DNA of 64,000 bases from Emydura subglobosa (Eukaryota; Chordata; Testudines; Chelidae), in the NCBI GenBank assembly GCA_007922225.1, contig ML680098.1, forward strand, positions 3,596,001-3,660,000. Direction: 5' to 3'. The number at the start of each line of letters is the position of its first letter. The first letter of the stretch is position 1. The notes under the pieces are model-generated. The model did no database searches and was not told where the DNA came from. It was given only the letters and a program-made list of their open reading frames with translations. Made by a program: the position numbers and the translations under genes. Below are positions 52,974-64,000 of this stretch, piece after piece.

Positions 52974-54310
52974 CTCTTTATAACTATAGCTAAAGAAGTG
53001 TAGGTCTGCTCAGGAGCCACTTGGCTTTATACAGCATGATTTTTACTGCCTGGGTTGTCTTCTGCACATACATGACTGGAGGGCAGCTAACATACTTCTT
53101 TTGTGGAACAGAATTGTGCTGTTTCTATGCTTTACATGTCTGCAAAGGGAAGTAAAAGCATGTTTTCCCTTTATATTTCTAAACGAAAATTATTGATGAA
53201 ATGAAGAAAAAATGATGAATGGTGATAATCAGATTATCAGGAGGAGAAAAGCATGAAGGACTCCTTGTATGTGCATGCACACATTGTGTGTGATAAAGGG
53301 ATGAAAGTGTCCACTAGAGTTTTACATTTCACATGAACCTCTGGAACTTTCTGTAAAATTCTGAGTTTTGTTAAATTACTTTGAGTTTTGTAAAACGTGT
53401 TTTTTGCTCATTTTTTTCCAAGGAAAATTTGATATGAAAATAACTGTATATGGAAATACCCATTATATTATTTCCAGGCATTGATATTGAATAGTATTAA
53501 AATAATATATATATAACTTGGTGAGCAGACTTAACACTGGATGACGGTTTTTGTCCATTACACTAGCTCCATAATCAAATGTTTGAAAGAAGGGAGTTCT
53601 TAAGCCAGGCCCTATGCTATTTGATCCTGGAGGTGGGAGAAACCAGAAAAGCATAGGTTATATCATATTGCTCGAATACTGGGCTTGTGGACATGTGATT
53701 AGGCTACTGCATTGCCACATGATATTAAAAACCTGTGTTTAATTTCTGGGGCCTATGTGTGTTTCTTATTTGTCAGGGAGTAGCTGAGATTGCTGTAAGA
53801 GAGAGTATGCACAGACCCTGGGTGCAACGAAAATTTTGTATCATTCTGCAGCAACTTCAGCTTTATGGATGAGCCTTTTAAGCCTCCCATCCAGTTTTCT
53901 ATGGTTGACAGAAAGTCACCATAATATGAGATCTTGAGGGATGTTCGGAGGGTTAAAATGAAAAGTGTAAAAGTGAGAGACGTTTCTGATACAGAAACTC
54001 TATTGGAAATATTTTTGTTTGGAGGAATATTGATAAACCCCATAGTCCAGTGATACTCAGACAGTGGCTTTTTAATTGTGTGCGTCTGTGTATAGTAAAT
54101 GAAACAATGAATTCGCATTATGTCGATCGCTAATTTGGCTCCTACATCACTTTATGAGTATCACTGCCCTAGTCATTTATTTTTACCTTTTACAGGAAAA
54201 GGTAGTCCAGCACTAAAGGAAAAGATTAGCTGTCACTTGCCTGGATACTTCCTGGGTTAGAGAATGTAGGCAAAGTATTTGGGATCCTTTACCTGTGTTT
54301 CTTCCTTTAG

Positions 54311-54493
<183 letters not shown>

Positions 54494-55665
54494 TAGCCCG
54501 GGATTCAATTTGGCATGGGGTTGAGTAGAGAGCACAGCTTAAACTCAAAACAGATAGGGACACATTAACCAGTTTGGTAAAACACACACACACACATGTG
54601 AGCACAAATTCTGTTATAAATTGGGCAATGTGCCAGGTTCTTAAAAAATTATGTTTTTATTTTTATTTGGCATATCTATGACCATTAAATGATTGTTCAA
54701 AGCACAATCCATTTCAATTCTTTTTTTAGATAAACCACATGTTTATCTATCAGGAAAGCCTCTGCTGTTAAAACAAAAATATGATTTATATGCATCCCAT
54801 ATGGCAACAAAGCGCCTAGAGAAAAAGAATGCTCGTTTTGCTCTTTTACGTCAAGTGGTTAGTGGACCTCTCACTGTGAGAATAAATATGGACCATGTGT
54901 TTGTACTTAAGTCCAAACCTCCTACAACATAATTCATTTATTTATTTCTCCTCAGTCAAAGAGCCGCTCAGGGCTTATTTGCAAAAATCATACTGCTGTC
55001 ATTCCCAACCATTTGGGGCAACAGTACCATCTTACTAGGCTAAGCCTCACCTGAGATAGTCAGTGCTCCCTTCTTATTATTCTTTTTTCAGGCACTCTTG
55101 CCAGATGTAGAGGTTGGCCATTTTCCAATCCTGTTTTTGTGATCAGGGCCAGGACACGATGGAATGTGAGGTGGGCCATGGCTCCTCAAATCCATCATGA
55201 AAGTAGGCAGAGGTTTCCCAGAGTACCAGGTGGGAAAGACGGGATGACTGTGTCAGTTTTGGTGCATGTACCAGTGTTTGGGAGGCTTTGGGCAGTGCCG
55301 TCTGATATTTATTCTCTTGGGATAAATTTAGCAGCTGGAGTTTCTGAGGCTGCCCTGAAGAACTTTTTACAGCCCCAAGAAAGTCGTCATAGCTCCTCAG
55401 GAGATGCAGACTCCAGCGCAAGAAACCACCTTAGACAAGTATATGTGGTCAGAAGAATTTAGTTTTTCAATATGGAAGCCAAATTATTTGAAAGCAAGCT
55501 TGATCTCCTCACTTTAACTTGTGCAATTGGACCATTTCCTTCTTTTATCAGACCATTAACTTTAACTCCTTTGTCTTCACAAGCTCAGCTTTGCTGAACT
55601 CTCTAGTTTCTTGACATGTTGATGCTCTGAAGTTAACCACCCTTCTTCTTTTGCTCCCGCTCCCT

Positions 55666-55695
55666 CCCCCCCCCCCCCCAAAAAAAAAAAAAAAA
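55666..55695. repeat. C14-A16 homopolymer junction
   Basis: Fourteen C followed by sixteen A, like the tract at 49446-49473. Confidence 0.9.
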
Positions 55696-57977
55696 GTGTA
55701 GCAAATACAAAGCAGAGGGTTGTCTCCTCCTTTAATTACATTCTTTAGGACTGCTGTTCACTTGGCATCCCTTGCTCTGCTGTCACCATTTGTAAGCAGA
55801 ATCTGGCACACTCAAGGGCATTGAACTTTCTCTGTGCCCACATTGATATATGTCAGCTTCTTTGTGGCACCTTTCTAGGAACGGGCCCTTGTGTGACCCT
55901 TGTTTTTGACTCCCTGTGTAGGCTGTCACCTCTATTCAGTTTCTGCCTTCCTCAGGATCAAAAGTGAGTCGGCCTCTTGCAGGAAAGACGTGTGTATCTC
56001 AGTCCCAATGCAGGTTACTTTAAATTTAAACAGATTCCATTGAGAGCATTAGGGAGAGAATCAAGGAGTAAAAATCATGACTTGGGAGAAAGCAGAACCA
56101 CCTAGATCTTGTAGTTACAATCTTTCAATTAAAAAATTGTACATCTTAAAGTTAATGTGTCCCTCTTACCATCAGCATGTCTCTCTTTCAAGGCTCATTG
56201 GGACACCAGCAACCCATTCTGACAGTGTCTTTTCCCTCTTCAAGCCACCCATTCTGTATTTCCTGAATTTCATCATGTAATAATGCCATAATTTTTCTGC
56301 AGTGTAATGAGATGGGAGTGACTGATCAATACTGGGTTATCCTTTACGATTTCTACTACAACCTACAGGCCCAACTCCACAAGGCTCTGAGGACCTTTAC
56401 TGAGGGTTTACATCATTCTGAACTTCCATTGGAGTCCAAATGGAGTCTTGCTGATTCTGACCAGATGTTTCTAGATGTATAGTATAATCACAGGAAGATT
56501 GATGTATTTGGTTTACACAAGGGCAGCAATGCTGCTGCTGCTGCTTCTTGTATCTGGCTCTTTGAGACTGTGCACAGTGCAGTGAATGGATAGATCGTAA
56601 TTTCTGTTACTTTTGCATCATAGCTTTGCTTCACTCAAGTTCTGGGAGGCCAAAGGGCAAAGAGAACATTTCTGTGCTGTTGTCAGTAGGCTGTTTAGGT
56701 ACCGCACCAGCAGCCTTTTAGGGTTAAACCAAAAACATATAGTTTTATAATTGTTTTGGGAGAAAACAGTTACTATTGGTTAACATCAATTTCTGCCATT
56801 GATACTCAAGAACAATGGATTATTTATGTGGGTAACTGGGTGTTGGTGTTATCCAGGAAGCCAGATTTCAGAGTCTGTTATTATCTGAAACAAAACGGAC
56901 ATTTATGAATTGATGTATATTAACTAAAACCCCCACTCTTATCAGTGCCAAGACGATGTTGACCGCTTTAACTGAAATAACATTCCCCCCAAATGTGCAC
57001 ACACTTTTGTTTGTTCTCAGTAACCGTTAATTGATGAAAACTGTGAACCAATATAAAGCTTGGACCCTTTGCAGTTTCTGGTGTTTTATGTTGATAGGGA
57101 TTGTCAGGGAATGCTGTATAGGAAAGGGAGAAATACATTCATAAACTGCTAACTGGGATTCCCTGTCCTTACAAAAGAGCACTCTTTCTAGAACATTTAA
57201 TTTAAGAACAGTCAGACCATTACAAATTCTTTAGGCAAATGTTATTAGCGGAGCTTTGTACACATTAGAAGATTGCCAGAAAAGCTTACTGAAATGTCTG
57301 TATTTAAAAAAAAAACAAAAAACCTTGAGGTGTGTTCCCCCTTCTTCCTAACGTGATTAGAAAGTTGTTTAATGGGTTGTAAATGTTTGGTCAGTCAAAG
57401 ACAAATGAACATGATTGATGGTGATCCCACACATATTTAACACGCTACGTCTTAGTTTGCAGCAAAATGATTTGTGTAAACTGTCTGCCCAGCATTAAAG
57501 GTAAAATAAATTTATAAACCTCAAAATATTATATTTAAATATAATATTTTCCTTTTGGTTTTATAGCTGTAATCTTATATGGAATCTTTTATTTTGTTTT
57601 GGCACTAAATAGAACAAAGGAAAAATTAGTTAAAAATGCTGCATAACATGCAGTTGTAATAGAAATGGTTCTGTAAATACCCAAAAGAAAAAAGGAAAAT
57701 TGCACAATAAAAAGATTTGAGAAAACAGATCAAAACCATTCAGTAAGGTATATTTTAATAGACCCATCCTTTTTATTGTGTTGAATATTCTCAGAGTTAT
57801 ATTAAAAAAAAATGAAATGATATGCCTGCTCATTGCATACATGATCTCAGCACTAGATTAACATATTGCTCTACAGAGCAATTACTGTTTATGGTTTGGA
57901 TAACAAACATTTGCCAGAAGTTTACCATGGTAAAAATATTTTTAAAAGTAAGTAAAAAAAAAAGCATGGGATTATGG

Positions 57978-58072
57978 AGGGCCAAATTTTGCCCTTGGAT
58001 GCAAGCATGCCATCCCATTGAAGTCACTGTGCTACATGATTTTTTTTTTTAGCAGAGCAGAATTTGGCCTGC
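57978..58072. repeat. Palindromic interspersed repeat
   Basis: GGGCCAAATTTTGCCC...CCCATTGAAGTCACTGTG...GCAGAATTTGGCCT: inverted outer arms (GGCCAAATTTTG / CAGAATTTGGCC) with the ATTGAAGTCA core. A T10 run interrupts the right arm. Confidence 0.55.
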
Positions 58073-61000
58073 TGATTTCTATAGGAGTGTATACACTATG
58101 AACCAACTTTATACCTCTGTGATGTTCAAGACACTTGGCTTCATTCTGGTCATGGGGATCAATTTAGAGCAGCCTCATGGCTCTACTAAGTTACATTGGC
58201 AGCAAGAGCTTCCTAGAACCTCTTTTGACAGCCAGCATTGGTGATGCCCACTTTTCCCAACCAGGCCTCCCAGCCTGGTCAGGGCTGAGATGGGTGTGGT
58301 AGAGATGGCTATGCCACCCAGGAACTAACCTGCACCGGAGGAATCCCCAACCTGGCTTTCAGGTTACTTTTTGGATCCGGAGCAGCACAAAGCAATCTTG
58401 GAGTGGGGACTAGGGTCTGGCCCTTAAACTTCATTCACCAGGAGATCATCAATCAACATCACCAGTGCAGTATTGTTACTATCGCCAGACATAAACCCAA
58501 GATAAGTGGGACTGAGATGATGATGCTTGAGTTGTTTCACCAGAATTTTCTTGGCAAAATTTGAGACAGGTTGACAGACTCTTGTCATCTTTAGGATGAT
58601 AGAAGATTCCTTTGTTTTGGAGAGTTGAGAAATGTCCCAGGCCATGTACTTATGAAATAAACCATTTAGATCTGATTCATCTAAAGCATGTGACTTCAGT
58701 TTGTGGGCATGGGGACATCTGTTCCTCTTTCTTGAGCCAAAGTACATCAAAATGTATATAATGAATCCAGATACTGAAGGGAGGGGATCTCAGAAATGTG
58801 TACAAAGTTTTAGCAAAAAAATACCTTGAGTTGCAATATTTCATTTGCTGTGAGATGCCCAGGATGAGGGTGTGACGAACAAAATGCATGGTAGTTAACC
58901 TTTTGTACGCTGTGCCTAATATGTCTAGTACAGTACTTAGGAAAAAAATAACCTAAAGTATTTCCCTAAGTATCATGTGTTTTCTGAAGTGCCTAAATCA
59001 GTTCAGGATCTGTTCGTTGAGACACGTGCTGGAAAATTGGCGTGTGAGGCAACTATGAATGTGATATATTGAAACTGTCCTTGGATGGGAACAAGGGCCA
59101 CCCATGCTCTTTAATCATGTTGTCCTATCCTGAAGTATACAGTTACTAAGCCAGTTAATCATTTGAATACCTTAATACCAATTTGCCATTAACAGGTGTA
59201 TTTTTGTTCAATATGTTACCCCCTCACTCCCCCACTCCACAAACCAGCTAACTCCATGCATTGTAAATGTTGTGGTTAAAGAGTAAAATAAATCTATGGG
59301 CCTATTCTCCTCTTAGTTGCATGGGTGCAAGTCGCATCATTGCCAGTAACTGTTTGGTGTGGCAAAATACTCCACATAAGCACGTGCAGATCATTTCCAT
59401 TTACCATGAAAAATGCACATATATCTAATCCTGTCGAATGTTAGAGCTAATCTTGATTTACACATCTGATGTTAGTACAACACACCCAGGTTTCATTTTT
59501 ACATCTGGTTCTGGAAAAAAGATCCAAGATTTAAATGTTACTGACAGTATTTGGCTGTCACTATGGAATTTTATTGCTATGGATGTTTGTTAGTTCCAAT
59601 TAACACAGACAAATGCAATAGAGTTAAAAGATAATGGTTATACAATAGGCCGTTTACTTCCAGGATTCTAAATATATTGAGTTTCAGTCTCAACTTCAAA
59701 TAGGGGAACTATTTTCATCAAACAACTCATTTGTCAGATTTTGTCCTTTTTCCTGATGATAAACAAAAGCATTATATCCATGCCTAATATATAATAAATC
59801 TATAATCCCAAAATCAGCTCTGCTCAGTTGAAGGGAATTTTGTGGGATGTTCAAAATATGTTGCCCTGGCTTTTAGTACTTACTAATGAGGGATAAAGAT
59901 AGAGAAGAATTGATTAATTGGTGCTCTTGAAGAAGGGGAGTGACTTATGATACAGAACAAATTGACTGAAGCTTGAGAAGATCATGTGCATGAAGAAACT
60001 ACCTTCCTGATAGTTCTAGAACATAATTTCACAAGGAAGTAAAGACCTAATTCTGAGAGACATTGAGCACCTCTCAGGTCCAGGTCATATGTTTATTTTT
60101 TTTTAAATTGCACATTCCTGTTGTTTTTATAAGACATCTAGTTTGTAAACACAGCTTCTGTCTTTTGGGTACCTGTTTGGATCATAAGAGGTTCATGCAA
60201 GTCAACAGAATCCCACGCATTTGGTCATTTATATTGAACAAATAGATTAGGCCAAAGGGACCAAACTTGCTAATTTTAATAGCACAGAAATACAAATATT
60301 TAAACATTATTTTGCAACTATAATAATCTGAATCAATCATTTATTTTCTATGTTTAATATAGTTAAAATGTTTAGCAACTTGGTATATCATTTTTTCCCT
60401 GTGAAATGGGGCTGTCTGTCAACATACGTTCAGGGCAAATGTATGATCAATGATGAGAGAGAGAATTTTTCCTCTTCAAAATGGCTGAATTGATTCTTAG
60501 CAGAGTTAGTGAGCTGTGCCCTTTCCTGCATCATGGTGGACTGAGCTGACATTACAGCTGGCACTGTAGCTATAAAAGAATTTCAGATTGGTGCTTCCTT
60601 AATCTTTAAGAGGCTTATTTTTTGATTAAATGCAAAATACAACACAATATCCCAAATCAAATGAACTTCAGCCTCGATCTCTTCGCTGCTGTTGGGTCCT
60701 GTTCCTTGACAGCACTGAAGATGTTATATAGGATCATTAAATTCAGGTGTTCTTGATTTCTTTCAGTAACCATTTATTTCATTACATTGAGAAGTGTGAA
60801 GAAGATAGATCAGTTGAAACTGCAGAGCTGCTGATAATTACACTGCTACAATGTGGGGCTGGGTGGCTTTTTTTTTAAATAATGTTAATGGTCACACTTG
60901 TGATACATCATTTTTTCATCACCTTGTCACTATTTATCACTGGTAAATGACAGCACTATGTAAATGCATTTGATTATATCAATATTGTATCTATATTTGG

Positions 61001-61159
61001 CTAAAGAAGAAAGTAGCAACATTGCCATTTATTTTTAAAAATGATTCAGATGAAAATTAAATTTCTTCTCCTGGGGCATACTATGTCACTTTCCAGCTAT
61101 TCTTCAGATGGGCTATTAAGTCAATGGGTGAGGTTTATTACTATTATCCAAGAACCCAG

Positions 61160-61503
61160 AGCTGTAGTGCAATAGAGAAGAGGAAATTGTAGTTAATGCA
61201 CTTAATTAGAACTCAAATCTCAGTTATGCAACCATCCTCAGTTATGAAATTAGGGTTCAAATCTCAGTTATGCAACCATCCTCCTGTGTGACTGTAGGCA
61301 AAGCACTTAATCTCTTCTCATCTCAGTTCCCCATCTGTAAAATGAGGATAATGGTATTTCCTTTTTACCACCGCTTGCTTATCTTTTCTATTTAGATTGT
61401 ATTCTCTTTGGGACTGAGACTGTCTCTTACTATATGTACTTACAAAGCACAGCACAATCTCCATTGAGGCATGCAAGTGCTAACTTAATACAAATAATAA
61501 AGA
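61160..61503 (+). mobile_element. CORE-SINE/MIR-like SINE with internal 44-bp duplication
   Basis: B-box-like GGGTTCAAATCTCAGTTATGC, then AGCACTTAATCTCTTC...TCAGTTCCCCATCTGTAAAATGAGGATAATGG, then ATTGTATTCTCTTTGGGACTGAGACTGTCTCTTACTATATGT...AATACAAATAATAA. The head is duplicated: a 26-bp word starting CAAATCTCAGTTATGC occurs at 61214-61239 and 61258-61283, period 44 bp. Confidence 0.7.
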
Positions 61504-64000
61504 AGAAAAAGTGTCACCTAATCTGCAAATTTGGTCACTACTGAGGGAGAGTTATGGATGATTCCTTGTTGGTTCAAATTGATTAAAGATTGTTTTATCA
61601 GAAACAGTGAATTGTGTGCATGCTCTTTCTGTGCCTCTAGGATCTTATATTGCATATGTGTTTCTAGTATCTGTTTGAAGTGTGTTAGAGTTGCTTAGCT
61701 TCAGTGATAAAAATGACAGGGTGACCCTGAATGCCTCTTCTTCAGTTCATGCAGGGCAGGCTCTTTCAAGCCATGATTCTCTCATTCTCCATAGGGACAG
61801 GTCAATGCAGTACATTCTGTCATCATTTGGGAGGGTGCCCTATATATGACTATGCATAAGTGAGTGAAGGAGGGAGGTGCACATTCAAAAGGGAAAAGGT
61901 ATGATGAAACCCCTCCTTGACACCGTTAAGTAACTATTAATGTTGCTTATAATACCATCGTTAGCCCTGGTTTGGAATGGAGAGATTGAGCATTTGTAGC
62001 TTCAGCACAGCAAAAACACATTCTTTGCAACTGATATGTTTTCTTTTGGATGTAAATTACTCTTTTACATAAACTGCATTGTCAAAATGCCAGTAAATAT
62101 CTTTAAAAAGTAATAAGCTAGGCTTCTCCTAATTGATCCATCTCATGAGGTCTTCTGTGGTTAATGCTTACGAACTATCCCTGCTGGCTGCACCATGTTG
62201 ACCTTACTTGTATGAGTAGGGGTGCCCACTAAACACTGGACAATGCTGTAGAAGAGAATACTGTGTCATCACTATGGGGTAAAAGAGATTCTCTGCTTCT
62301 AGGCCTTCTGGAAGTGTACAAGTCCCATTGATTTCAAGGGAACATGTGCACCCAGAGAGCTGTGAGGTTGGCCCTTTAATTGTGCCTAGAAGACTCAGAC
62401 CAGGATAGCCTATAGCATATGACTGGCCAAATCAACCTGCAGCATTCAAGGGGTTAAACAGTTGCTTTTGTGTGTGCCTGGAAAGGAAGAAACAGGACTT
62501 TATGCATAGACCATTGAAGCTTTTGTCTGTTGAATGTGCCTAATTTTTCCAGTTTTGTCTCATAGAGCAGTTAGGAACTTGTTAGGGGAAAAGGTTCTGT
62601 TTAATTCTTTGGTTGTCAGATTCTTGAGTAGTGAGTAAATATGCTGATGTGGTCTCTTGAGTCTCACCAACAAAAAAGTAAAACATAAAATTAAAAAACA
62701 GCTTGATTTCCAGGGCAGATTCCCCACCCAGCTTCCTAACTAATCTTTCTTGGAACACTTCTGTTGGGAAACCAAAGTTCAGTTTCTTTAAGAAAGGCCA
62801 AATTAGCTCATCTGAAAATGCATGCAGGAGCAAACTACATCTGTTTGGCTTAATCTAAAACCAAGCAGTTAATGACAATAGCAACTAATTCTATCAATTA
62901 GCATATGTTACCTAAATCAAATATGCTTTTTTACCCCCAGGGCACCAAAGTTAATAGGGGTGAAATTAATGGGGTTCTATTTAGAAATGACTCTAAAAAT
63001 ATATAGGGCTAGATTACACAATCTGCATAAATCCCTGGTTATGGAAGAGTGGGAATTTATCTCCCTCCTGGAGCAGCTACAGGAGGGATTTTTCCTCACG
63101 ATAAAAACTAGGGATATGCACTCAGCACTGGCCTTTAGGACAGTGAAGATGACTACCTTATCTTGAGGCCTGGTCAAAGAAGGGATTGGGACCATAGCAT
63201 ATAATCCCCTTCATTCTTTCCTAGCTCAATGCTGGATAATTTGCTCCCTGGAGGTGACAAAAGGCAAACAGGTCCTACTCATGAGGACTGCTATTGTGAT
63301 CAGCCCTTTCATGAGCCATGCAAGGGAGGGGAAGCTTCTTGTATCCCTCTCAAGTGCCAATCCCAGATTTATTGAATTAAGAATGCTGGTCCTAAATTAT
63401 CATTCGTAATCCAATCAGTATATTGAATCCTTTCTGTAAAAGGAGGTTGGAAGGCTGGATCAGATGCACTGAGCTCAAGGACTCAAGAGTCTCTGAAGAC
63501 ACAAAACCCCACAATATACAAGAGGTGACTTTAAGAAAATATTGATTTTTATGCAGAGTAACTGTATTAGCTAGAAACCCTGCGGTGAAATATTTGCTTA
63601 ATAATTCTTATGTATTCCACATCCCTGATCAGATCACCAGATGAGATTCAGTGCCCAAAGGGAAGCTGCATTAATGGGTGCAGGAATTGTCTATTACCTG
63701 TGACAATCAGTTGACTCAAAGGAAAGTTTAGAGCCTGTAAAACACACCTATTTTTGCAGTCCTAAACTATATATGAGATATTTCTTCCTAACCTCAGTCA
63801 GTGATCATCTCATGCCCCGAAGTCCATGTGGGTATGTGTTTTTAGATGCATTTCTTATTCATTTAAAAACCAACAAAAAAAAGGATTTGGTTCCTAGATT
63901 GGGGGCGAGGATATATGTGAAACTCCTGTTTCATTCTCATCACCAAGTGAGCCTGTATTTCACGCTTGCGATATTCAAGACCCAACTTTGTCAAAACCTG

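Larger units (their letters stand above)
50937..54310 (+). other. KCNMA1: KCNMA1 intron in RCK1
   Basis: 3.37 kb. Includes a 133-bp hAT-type MITE (51314-51446) and the inverted Penelope-like structure with a nested hAT element (51583-52973). 52990-54300 holds no recognised element. It ends CTTCCTTTAG. Confidence 0.75.

Noticed and set aside
55139..55462. Overlapping open frames of 107 codons (+) and 92 codons (-) in a GC-richer block
   Set aside because: Both strands open because of composition; neither protein has known motifs. Likely an unidentified repeat.

Overview
The window is intronic and exonic DNA of a vertebrate nuclear genome. It carries one gene on the + strand: the middle of KCNMA1, the BK (Slo1) large-conductance Ca2+- and voltage-activated K+ channel. 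Ten exons can be placed from their reading frame and splice junctions. Chaining nine of them through the canonical S6-linker exon gives 941 nt. With the one base donated by the preceding exon this is exactly 314 codons, matching human Slo1 residues 205-518 as I recall the numbering, with no insertion or deletion. They encode S4, S5, the turret, pore helix and selectivity filter, S6, the S6-RCK1 linker and most of RCK1. The 5' exons (S0-S3) and 3' exons (rest of RCK1, RCK2, Ca2+ bowl) lie outside the window.

The most informative spot is 18242-18517. Two 92-bp exons sit 92 bp apart, each encoding residues 313-343. The first is the canonical S6/linker exon. The second (18426-18517) encodes an alternative version with S317R, I323A, E324A, G327L and a changed distal linker. 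Intron phases allow exactly one of the two: using both, or neither, puts a stop in the next exon. The 92-nt intron between them holds two UGCAUG (RBFOX-type) motifs, one of them 1 nt from the acceptor AG of the alternative exon.

Layout: 1-5066 intron with diverged tandem duplications; 5067 S4 exon; 12706 S5 exon; 16420 pore exon; 18242 and 18426 alternative S6/linker exons; a 24.4-kb intron (18518-42886) holding most of the transposon load; then RCK1 exons at 42887, 46757, 47699, 50867 and 54311; then at least 9.5 kb of intron to the end.

The repeats point to a non-avian sauropsid, most likely a turtle. I see CR1 LINE 3' ends, CORE-SINE/MIR-like SINEs, a Gmr1-like Gypsy gag relic with a SCAN-like capsid segment, a likely Penelope-like element family, hAT-type non-autonomous elements with terminal inverted repeats, an ERV-type solo LTR nested in a CR1, and many short palindromic repeats built around ATTGACTTCAATGG. 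Family names come from memory of sequence patterns, not from a search. Outside KCNMA1 I see no second host gene, no tRNA or rRNA gene and no CRISPR array.
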